From Candidatus Woesearchaeota archaeon (GTDB taxonomy: Archaea > Nanobdellota > Nanobdellia > Woesearchaeales > GW2011-AR9), in contig JACPIL010000055.1 of assembly GCA_016188105.1 (NCBI GenBank), forward strand, positions 1-6,690: a DNA stretch of 6,690 nt, written 5' to 3'. Positions 1-4,663 of this stretch are shown piece by piece (within the stretch, counting starts at the first letter, position 1; each line of letters opens with the position of its first letter). Both the position numbers and the translations under genes were made by a program. The notes beneath the pieces were generated by a model. It made no database searches. It was not told the DNA's origin and saw only the letters and a list, made by a program, of their open reading frames with translations.

Positions 1-676
1 CAGAAACTTTTCCGGTCTTGGTATTTTTCAATTTCACACCATTTACTTTCTTGCCATCACCAAGAATTTCGACTACTTCGGTATCCCATACCACATTACA
101 CTTCGGATTCTTGAAAAAGCGATCCTGCATGATTTTAGACGCCCGAAAGGAATCTTTTCGATGGATAACTGTAACCTTAGTTGCAAACTTTGTTAAGAAA
201 TTTGATTCTTCCATGGCAGAATCCCCGCCGCCGATAACTACTACTTCCTTTCCCTTAAAGAAAGCTCCATCGCAGGTAGCGCAGGTAGTTACACCTCGGC
301 CTTTATACTTCTCTTCCGAAGGAATGCCTAGCCATCGCGCCGATGCACCAGTAGCGACAATCAGAGTTTTTGTCTGTACCTTCTCACCACCGATTAAACT
401 TAATTCAAAACCACCTTTTATTTTCTTGAATTCAGAAGCGATATCCACTTTAAAGCGAGTGCCAAACTTCTCGGCCTGTTTTTTGCACATCTCTACTAAC
501 GCAGGGCCTTGCACTCCTTCCGGAAATCCAGGGAAATTCTCTACATCTGTAGTTAAGGTAAGTTGCCCACCATCTTCTGGGCCAGAAATTATCAACGGAT
601 TCAAGTTAGCTCGCGCTGCGTAAATAGCTGCAGTGCAACCCGCGATTCCCGTTCCAAGGATGACTACTTTTTCCAT
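1..676 (-). CDS. trxB: Thioredoxin reductase, 3' end cut by window edge
   Basis: This flavoprotein transfers electrons from NADPH through FAD to a redox-active disulfide and on to thioredoxin in the cytoplasm. I translated it from the ATG at 676-674; 225 codons are visible of roughly 310 usual for the family, so the last quarter lies left of the window. Visible parts in order are the FAD Rossmann motif GTGIAG (residues 8-13), an ATG-type motif VATGAS (107-112), the redox centre CATCDGAFF (Cys132 and Cys135), the NADPH Rossmann motif GGGDSAMEE (149-157), and HRKDSFRAS (172-180). That last motif resembles the 2'-phosphate-binding HRRDxxRA of NADPH-specific enzymes, with one Arg replaced by Lys. 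The first glycine motif has Ile where GSGPAG has Pro. The start is supported by a TATA-like box centred 28.5 nt upstream, which suggests a leaderless mRNA. Family assignment is very secure; the partner thioredoxin is not in the window. Confidence 0.96.
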   Translation of the reverse strand, partial: MEKVVILGTGIAGCTAAIYAARANLNPLIISGPEDGGQLTLTTDVENFPGFPEGVQGPALVEMCKKQAEKFGTRFKVDIASEFKKIKGGFELSLIGGEKVQTKTLIVATGASARWLGIPSEEKYKGRGVTTCATCDGAFFKGKEVVVIGGGDSAMEESNFLTKFATKVTVIHRKDSFRASKIMQDRFFKNPKCNVVWDTEVVEILGDGKKVNGVKLKNTKTGKVS

Positions 677-700
677 AAGAAAAGAAAAGAAAATGAGTAT

Positions 701-708
701 TATTTAAA
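701..708 (-). promoter_or_regulatory. TATA box of trxB (leaderless promoter)
   Basis: TTTAAATA read on the minus strand sits in the 44-bp gap between the lipoprotein gene stop and the trxB ATG. Its centre is 28.5 nt from the ATG, so transcription would start at or next to the start codon. The leader is pyrimidine-rich (repeated TTTTC) and has no Shine-Dalgarno motif, consistent with leaderless translation. It gives trxB its own promoter although it follows the upstream unit in the same direction. Confidence 0.7.
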
Positions 709-720
709 GGTTTGCGGGTT

Positions 721-1122
721 TTATTTCTCCTCGTCGATAAACTTTTGAATTATTTGGATATCCATCACTTTCTGTCTAAAATCCCCCTCACATAGGTTAT
801 TATTTTTAGCCCAGGCTTTTCCCATAGAACCGTAGTGTTCACTTACAATGGAGGCAGCACGAGATTCCAGATTTAAACAAATGGCTGATGCTGCACTTAG
901 AGGCATTTGGTATAATCTCCCTGAATCGGTCCAGTTTTGTTCCTGATTAGTATGACCACACCATGGTTGAGCAGCAAGTCCTTTTTCTAATCTAAGCACT
1001 GGGTAATCATCTGCTAGTTGCTTAGTTTCCACCAAGTTTTTCTGACAAACTTCATTAGAATTATCCTCCGGACAACTCAATAATCCAACACTCAATGCAA
1101 GACTGTATGCAACATTTTTCAT
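721..1122 (-). CDS. Small predicted lipoprotein, unknown family
   Basis: I do not recognise this 133-residue protein. It begins with a short Lys-containing N-terminus, a hydrophobic stretch (residues 4-16) and LLSC, a lipobox-like end with Cys17 as the likely lipidated residue; Leu at -2 is less usual than Ala. The mature part is hydrophilic and has four more cysteines (26, 55, 82, 111), enough for two disulfides if exported, and a PWCGH motif at 53-57. The C-terminal half (about 75-131) looks alpha-helical. It is the last gene of a unit with the aminopeptidase, 19 bp downstream of it, and its start is fixed by a strong Shine-Dalgarno AGGTGG. A plain secreted protein, or a membrane anchor without lipid, is the alternative. 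That the gene is real is likely; its function is unknown. Confidence 0.75.
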   Translation of the reverse strand: MKNVAYSLALSVGLLSCPEDNSNEVCQKNLVETKQLADDYPVLRLEKGLAAQPWCGHTNQEQNWTDSGRLYQMPLSAASAICLNLESRAASIVSEHYGSMGKAWAKNNNLCEGDFRQKVMDIQIIQKFIDEEK

Positions 1123-1129
1123 TGTTTTA

Positions 1130-1135
1130 CCACCT
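1130..1135 (-). promoter_or_regulatory. Shine-Dalgarno site of the small lipoprotein gene
   Basis: AGGTGG on the minus strand lies 7 nt before the ATG at 1122, in the 19-bp gap after the aminopeptidase stop. It matches the archaeal anti-SD partner GGAGGTGA over AGGTG. Together with the short gap it argues that this gene is translated from an operon mRNA, unlike the leaderless first genes nearby. Confidence 0.75.
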
Positions 1136-1141
1136 AAAATT

Positions 1142-2704
1142 CTACTCTTTCTCCTGATTTCCCATCAAATAATACGAAAGTAATCGCACACCTGAACCTG
1201 TTGCTCCCTTACTAAGATACGCACCATCAACCATCCAATACGCTGAACCGGCAATATCCACATGCGCCCATTTGGCTTTCTCTACAAACTTTGCTAAAAA
1301 CACGCCCGCAGTGATTGAACCTGCTTCGTATCCCTTTCCTTTTGTGGAAATGTTATTCAAATCTGAGATAGATCCATCCATCCAGTCCTGATATTCTTCA
1401 AAGAATGGCAGCTCCCAGACTCGGTCTCCAGAAACTTCTCCAGCATCTTTTAATTTTCCCAGCAGCTCTGTATCAGTGCCCATCACTCCAGCTGCGTAAT
1501 ATCCAAGCGCAACAACACATGCGCCTGTCAAAGTTGCTAAATCAATCATTACCTCTGGAGCATACTTCGCTTCTGTATACGCTAACGCATCACACAACAC
1601 TAATCGTCCCTCTGCATCAGTATTTCCTATCTCAATGGTTTTACCATTATACGCCCGAACAATATCGCCAGGATGCTGCGCAGTGGCATCAACCATGTTT
1701 TCACATAATGGCATGACTCCTAACAAATTTTTCTTAATTTTCAATTCTGCTGCAACTTTCACTGCTGCCATCACTGCTGCAGCCCCAGCCATGTCCGTTT
1801 TCATGTCTTCGATGTATTTAGTCGGCTTCAAGTTATAACCGCCGCTATCAAAAGTAATTCCTTTTCCCAAAAAAGCAGTATACTTTCCTTTCTTAGAACC
1901 AGTATACTCTAGAACCAATAGTTTAGGCGGATTCTGGCTTCCGGCATTAACTCCCAGTAAAGAACCCATGCCTTCCTTCTCCAGCTCGGCTTTATTCAAG
2001 ACTTTTAATTTCACAGAACCATATTGGCTAGCCACCTGCTTAGCCATCTTTTCCATGTATTCGGAATTAACAACATTGGCAGGTTCATTTACTAAATCAC
2101 GGACCCAATTGGTTGCTTCGACGACAACTCTTCCTACCTTTAATCCTTCACTAAAATCATTTCCGCCGTTCCATTGTAATGAAACCATGCTAAGGGGTTT
2201 TTTCTTCTCCTGTTTATCCTTTGCCAAATATTTATTAAAATTATAATTTGCTAACAATAATCCTTCTGCAGCCGCTCTTCCCAGCAACTCGGCGTCAGCG
2301 CCAGTTTTAACTTTTTCTACTACATTAGTACAGAACGAAGAAAACGACCAGCCTTTTGTGGTGGTAACCATTTTTCCCAGCGCTTGGCGAACTTTTTCCA
2401 CACTAAAGTCTTTCTTTTCTCCTAATCCAACCACCGCGACTTTCTTGTAAGAGTGAGAAAATTTCGCCCCATAAATGTCTCCAAATTTTCGTGAAAAAGC
2501 TTTTCTAGTCATTGCTTCCTCAACTTCTTCGGCTAATTCTTTACTGAAAGATTTCCCATTATCCTTATCCTCCTCAAACAAACCTAAAAAAAGTACATCC
2601 TGTGTTTTATCCAACTCTTTAGCTATAGTTATTTTCATATTTCCCCACTCCATTTTTTTGCTTTCTGAACTGATCCCATTAAGAATATCTTTCAGATTTA
2701 ACAT
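1142..2704 (-). CDS. pepA: Leucyl aminopeptidase, M17 family
   Basis: This cytosolic two-metal exopeptidase removes N-terminal residues from peptides and probably forms a hexamer. The C-terminal catalytic domain is intact. K281, D286, K293 and D304 lie in GKGITFDSGG, NLKP and MKTDMAGAAA, and D363, E365 and R367 lie in the M17 signature NTDAEGRLVL. Their spacing matches E. coli PepA K270, D275, K282, D293, D353, E355 and R357 to within one residue. Residues 1 to about 180 are the divergent N-terminal domain. Length (520) is slightly above the usual 480-505. The start is ambiguous: the ATG at 2704 has GGAGTG 10 nt upstream, but Met23 (2638-2636) has an identical GGAGTG 7 nt upstream and would give a typical 498-residue enzyme. 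The longer form overlaps the reductase gene by 26 bp, suggesting coupling. M17 enzymes are, to my knowledge, much commoner in bacteria and eukaryotes than in archaea. Confidence 0.96.
   Translation of the reverse strand: MLNLKDILNGISSESKKMEWGNMKITIAKELDKTQDVLFLGLFEEDKDNGKSFSKELAEEVEEAMTRKAFSRKFGDIYGAKFSHSYKKVAVVGLGEKKDFSVEKVRQALGKMVTTTKGWSFSSFCTNVVEKVKTGADAELLGRAAAEGLLLANYNFNKYLAKDKQEKKKPLSMVSLQWNGGNDFSEGLKVGRVVVEATNWVRDLVNEPANVVNSEYMEKMAKQVASQYGSVKLKVLNKAELEKEGMGSLLGVNAGSQNPPKLLVLEYTGSKKGKYTAFLGKGITFDSGGYNLKPTKYIEDMKTDMAGAAAVMAAVKVAAELKIKKNLLGVMPLCENMVDATAQHPGDIVRAYNGKTIEIGNTDAEGRLVLCDALAYTEAKYAPEVMIDLATLTGACVVALGYYAAGVMGTDTELLGKLKDAGEVSGDRVWELPFFEEYQDWMDGSISDLNNISTKGKGYEAGSITAGVFLAKFVEKAKWAHVDIAGSAYWMVDGAYLSKGATGSGVRLLSYYLMGNQEKE
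2646..2651 (-). promoter_or_regulatory. Possible internal Shine-Dalgarno for the Met23 start of pepA
   Basis: GGAGTG on the minus strand lies 7 nt before the in-frame ATG at 2638-2636. This spacing is better than that of the copy before the first ATG. It makes the shorter protein, beginning MKITIAKE, a serious alternative start. Confidence 0.45.
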
Positions 2705-3371
2705 TCCTCAAGATCACTCCTTTTTTCATTAAAAACTCTTTGGTTTCCAACACTAACTCCTTTAAACCGCAAATATAAAAAGTTTTGTTTTCTACATTAT
2801 CGGGAAGATGTTCTTGTACTCGACCGGTAGCTCCATTCCATTTTTCTCTGGTCAAGGTAGGAATATAGGTGAAGTTTGAGTGCTTTTTCGCCAATTGTTC
2901 GAATTCTTGATGTAGAAAAAGGTCTTTTTTCTCTTTGACACTGAAAATCAAGACAAATTTTTTATTCTTAACATTAGCAAGATGTTCTTTAAGCATGCTG
3001 TAGAGGGGCGCAACTCCAGTTCCCCCACCGACCAGCCATATTTCCTTGTTCTTATCATCTTCCTCAAACACAAAATGGCCCAATGGGCCTTTTATTTGGA
3101 AAGAATCGCCTTTTTTAGCCTTTTTCAAAACTTCTGAAGCAAAACCTCCATCTACTATTTTGATACACAAATCTATTTTACCCTTCTGGGAAGGCGGGCT
3201 AAGAATGGAATAAGATTTTAGTCTAAATTCGGTTTCTTTTTCCAACCGCAAAGTTATAAATTGCCCGGCATGGAAGCTGAATTCTTTAGGGGCGCTGAAA
3301 GATAGCAGAATAACATCATCAGTCAGCTTTTTGTTCTCGAGTACGGTTGCCGTAAAAGTATGTAGGGGCAT
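2679..3371 (-). CDS. FAD/NAD(P)H oxidoreductase, ferredoxin-NADP reductase superfamily
   Basis: A two-domain flavin reductase of 230 residues that would move electrons between NAD(P)H and a carrier such as ferredoxin, rubredoxin or another small redox protein; the partner cannot be read from the window. The FAD domain shows GQFITLRL (36-43), the flavin motif KSYS (52-55, where the usual RxYS Arg is Lys), GGFAS (75-79) and GPLGHF (95-100). The nucleotide domain has LVGGGTGVAPL (113-123), CG at 201-202 and ends ERYS, near the expected C-terminal aromatic. There is no iron-sulfur motif, so it is not the plant-ferredoxin-fused or PyrK type. An in-frame stop immediately precedes the ATG at 3371, which fixes the 5' limit. 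It is the first gene of a unit with the aminopeptidase (26-bp overlap) and the small lipoprotein. Superfamily is secure; substrate and NADH versus NADPH choice are unknown. Confidence 0.9.
   Translation of the reverse strand: MPLHTFTATVLENKKLTDDVILLSFSAPKEFSFHAGQFITLRLEKETEFRLKSYSILSPPSQKGKIDLCIKIVDGGFASEVLKKAKKGDSFQIKGPLGHFVFEEDDKNKEIWLVGGGTGVAPLYSMLKEHLANVKNKKFVLIFSVKEKKDLFLHQEFEQLAKKHSNFTYIPTLTREKWNGATGRVQEHLPDNVENKTFYICGLKELVLETKEFLMKKGVILRNVKSERYS
2715..2720 (-). promoter_or_regulatory. Shine-Dalgarno candidate for pepA first ATG
   Basis: GGAGTG on the minus strand lies inside the end of the reductase gene, 10 nt before the ATG at 2704. It would allow translation re-initiation within the overlap. 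A second GAGG lies almost against the ATG, probably too close to act. Confidence 0.45.
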
Positions 3372-3393
3372 TTATGCAACACTATTATTCACC

Positions 3394-3402
3394 TTTAAAA
3401 AA
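3394..3402 (-). promoter_or_regulatory. TATA box of the reductase-pepA-lipoprotein unit
   Basis: TTTTTTAAA on the minus strand is centred 27 nt before the ATG at 3371, the spacing for a leaderless archaeal transcript. An AGGTGA just downstream (3394-3389) looks like a Shine-Dalgarno but lies 17 nt from the ATG, too far to be typical. A second box at 3418-3425 could also serve this strand, in which case the AGGTGA would fall at the start of a short leader. Confidence 0.55.
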
Positions 3403-3417
3403 GTTCTGGAAGAGAAA

Positions 3418-3425
3418 TATTTAAA
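3418..3425 (+). promoter_or_regulatory. TATA box of the 77-residue orphan gene
   Basis: TATTTAAA, inside the near-palindrome AAATATTTAAAA, is centred 28.5 nt before the ATG at 3450. The purine-rich GAGAAA just upstream could be a TFB recognition element. The spacing equals that of trxB and the RNase P gene, supporting a leaderless start. Its symmetry means it could also fire leftward. Confidence 0.65.
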
Positions 3426-3449
3426 AAACAGTTTGTTATTTGGAAAATA

Positions 3450-3683
3450 ATGATTTATCCTTGCTCTTATAATAATTTACTCTATTGCTTTGAAAAAAGA
3501 GCTTTGCCAAAAGTTGGGCCAATTACTCCGGAAATTCGTGAAAAGATTGTTGAGGCTTACAAAAGATATGGGAGAGAGATGGAGCCCATCTTGAAAGTTT
3601 TAGAAGATTGCTCAAGAGTAACTCATCATGATTTATCCATCACTATCAACAGCCCTGAACCTAAATATCTAAAATCTGAATAA
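3450..3683 (+). CDS. Orphan 77-residue protein, possible helix-turn-helix
   Basis: I do not recognise this protein. Visible features are a Cys-containing hydrophobic start (Cys5, Cys13), then a basic, helical middle: TPEIREKIVEAYKRYG (26-41) reads as one helix and MEPILKVLED (44-53) as a second. A short turn, CSR, and VTHHDLSI (57-64) follow. This spacing resembles the core of a homeodomain-like helix-turn-helix, as in resolvase or transposase N-termini, but no diagnostic residues confirm it. The gene is supported by a well-placed TATA box, suggesting a leaderless mRNA, and by filling the space between two other genes. It converges on the methyltransferase gene and overlaps its last 15 bp. 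It could be a small regulator, a remnant of a longer DNA-binding protein, or a lineage-specific protein. Confidence 0.6.
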   Translation: MIYPCSYNNLLYCFEKRALPKVGPITPEIREKIVEAYKRYGREMEPILKVLEDCSRVTHHDLSITINSPEPKYLKSE

Positions 3684-3995
3684 ACACTCTTCTAAATCAA
3701 CTTTCCCATCTTTAAAGGTTACCTTTTCTCTCTTCAACAGCATTTCCTTTTCAATTATTTCCTTTCCCTGCAGACAACCCTTGAATCCACCAAGATTTCC
3801 ATCGCTCTTCACCACCCGATGACATGGGACGATCGGCGCATACGGATTTTTCTTCAGAACTTGCCCAATAGCTTGATAGCCCTTCGTACCTAGTGCAGCA
3901 GCAATTTCTCGATAAGTAGTTACTTTCCCTTGCGGAATTTGTCGACAAAGCTTGTAAACTTGCTCGGCGAGGTTTCTTTGTTTGATTTTTTCCAT
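3669..3995 (-). CDS. ogt: Methylated-DNA--protein-cysteine methyltransferase
   Basis: This suicide repair enzyme transfers the alkyl group from O6-alkylguanine in DNA to its own cysteine. The acceptor motif PCHRV is at 57-61 with Cys58, so it should be an active methyltransferase rather than an alkyltransferase-like protein, in which the Cys is lost. Other conserved parts are the helix-turn-helix region QGKVTTYREIAAALG (22-36), QAIGQVLKKNP (41-51) and GNLGGFKG (66-73). At 108 residues it is only the Ada C-terminal/DNA-binding domain and lacks the N-terminal RNase H-like domain of longer Ogt proteins. The ATG at 3995 is the only in-frame start after an upstream stop, and the conserved domain begins near residue 9, so its first 25 codons really do overlap the winged-helix gene (76 bp, different frame). 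I see no good Shine-Dalgarno; coupling to the upstream gene is likely. Confidence 0.94.
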   Translation of the reverse strand: MEKIKQRNLAEQVYKLCRQIPQGKVTTYREIAAALGTKGYQAIGQVLKKNPYAPIVPCHRVVKSDGNLGGFKGCLQGKEIIEKEMLLKREKVTFKDGKVDLEECLFRF

Positions 3996-4300
3996 GTTTT
4001 CAAATACTCTTTCACTCTTTTTTCTCCTTTAGGTTCGGCATTCTTCCCAAGGGAATAATACTTTTTCTCCACCATGCTACCCCAAGAAAACTCCCCTTCT
4101 TCCTGTTCAATTTTATGTACAGCAATCTCTTTGGTCAATAACCCTTTCTGCAGGTTGTAATAGATACTTCTCTGGGTAGCAGTAGGAAAAATTTCATTGT
4201 AAATCTTAGCCACCTGGTAGCCGTACCCTTCGCCTAAATAATGCAGGATCTCTACTACATTCTGCCGGATCTTGCTTTTGATGGGACGCCCTTTGACCAT
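3920..4300 (-). CDS. Winged-helix DNA-binding protein
   Basis: A 126-residue basic protein with a likely winged-helix fold, PadR/MarR-like in layout but not assigned to a named family. Residues 8-21 form helix 1, GYQVAKIYNEIF (27-38) helix 2, and TQRSIYYNLQKGLLTKEI (42-59) the recognition helix with the PadR-like 'YxxLxKG' pattern. Residues 60-84 give a beta wing ending in KYYSLG. The Lys-rich tail (91-126) is poorly structured. It starts at the ATG at 4300, 45 bp from the divergent RNase P gene, with a TATA box 26 nt upstream. It shares its mRNA with the methyltransferase gene, which begins inside its tail. It may bind the shared promoter region and control itself, the repair gene or RNase P; this is inference from position only. 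Confidence 0.8.
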   Translation of the reverse strand: MVKGRPIKSKIRQNVVEILHYLGEGYGYQVAKIYNEIFPTATQRSIYYNLQKGLLTKEIAVHKIEQEEGEFSWGSMVEKKYYSLGKNAEPKGEKRVKEYLKTWKKSNKETSPSKFTSFVDKFRKGK

Positions 4301-4313
4301 AATCGAGAAATAC

Positions 4314-4321
4314 TTTTTAAA
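4314..4321 (+). promoter_or_regulatory. TATA box of rnp4 (leaderless promoter)
   Basis: TTTTTAAA is centred 28.5 nt before the rnp4 ATG at 4346. The leader is pyrimidine-rich and shows no Shine-Dalgarno, consistent with transcription starting at the ATG. It lies directly next to the opposing TATA box of the winged-helix gene. Confidence 0.65.
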
Positions 4322-4322
4322 G

Positions 4323-4329
4323 TTTAAAA
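4323..4329 (-). promoter_or_regulatory. TATA box of the winged-helix gene
   Basis: TTTTAAA on the minus strand is centred 26 nt before the ATG at 4300. With the rnp4 box at 4314-4321 it forms two nearly abutting, opposed core promoters in a 45-bp region, so TBP binding at one would probably exclude the other. Confidence 0.6.
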
Positions 4330-4345
4330 GAATTTCTTTCCTGTT

Positions 4346-4663
4346 ATGTCAAAACCCCTCCTTTCCAAGCACAAACAGAAAGAAATCGCTCTTCAGCGTA
4401 TTAAAATCCTTTTCCAGCAGGCTGAAGAAGTTTTTCCAAAAAACAAAACTCTTGCCAATCGTTACATCTCTCTGGCCAGAAAAGTTGCCATGAAAGTGCA
4501 TGCTTCAATTCCACAAGAATTAAAACGCAAGATGTGCAAGCATTGTTATAGATACCTAACACCGGGAGTAAACTCCAGAATACGTACCAGAGCAGGGAAG
4601 GTAATTATTTCCTGCCTGGAATGTAAAAAATTCGCCAGGATACCGATAAAAACAAAAGCATGA
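4346..4663 (+). CDS. rnp4: Ribonuclease P protein component 4 (Rpp21/Rpr2)
   Basis: This protein is a subunit of archaeal RNase P, which trims the 5' leader from pre-tRNA. In known archaea it pairs with Rnp1 (Rpp29) and contacts the specificity domain of the RNA. The zinc ribbon is complete: Cys64 and Cys67 in MCKHCYRYL, and Cys90 and Cys93 in SCLECKKF. The family core ANRYISLARKVAMK (37-50) and the PQELKRKMCK stretch (56-65) are present, as is TPGVNSRIRTR (72-82). Length (105) is normal. The family occurs only in archaea and eukaryotes, so this gene is the main anchor for calling the window archaeal. Its TGA stop overlaps the ATG of the next gene (ATGA at 4660-4663). A leaderless promoter lies just upstream, shared in space with the divergent winged-helix gene. 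Confidence 0.96.
   Translation: MSKPLLSKHKQKEIALQRIKILFQQAEEVFPKNKTLANRYISLARKVAMKVHASIPQELKRKMCKHCYRYLTPGVNSRIRTRAGKVIISCLECKKFARIPIKTKA

Noticed and set aside
18..623. A 201-codon open frame on the plus strand, antisense to trxB
   Set aside because: The opposite strand encodes thioredoxin reductase with every motif intact; the antisense frame has no recognisable domain, no promoter and no Shine-Dalgarno.
3389..3396. AAAGGTGA upstream of the reductase as its Shine-Dalgarno
   Set aside because: It is 17 nt from the ATG, and an in-frame stop directly before that ATG excludes an earlier start. It more likely falls around or before the transcription start.
3623..3629. ATGATGA on the minus strand, matching box C of a C/D guide RNA
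   Set aside because: No CTGA box D or D' follows at suitable spacing, and the site lies inside the 77-residue coding frame.
3982..3997. A-rich run at the methyltransferase start as a programmed -1 slippery site
   Set aside because: In the winged-helix frame the codons are TGG AAA AAA TCA, which do not fit X XXY YYZ, and I see no clear downstream hairpin; a plain overlap is simpler.
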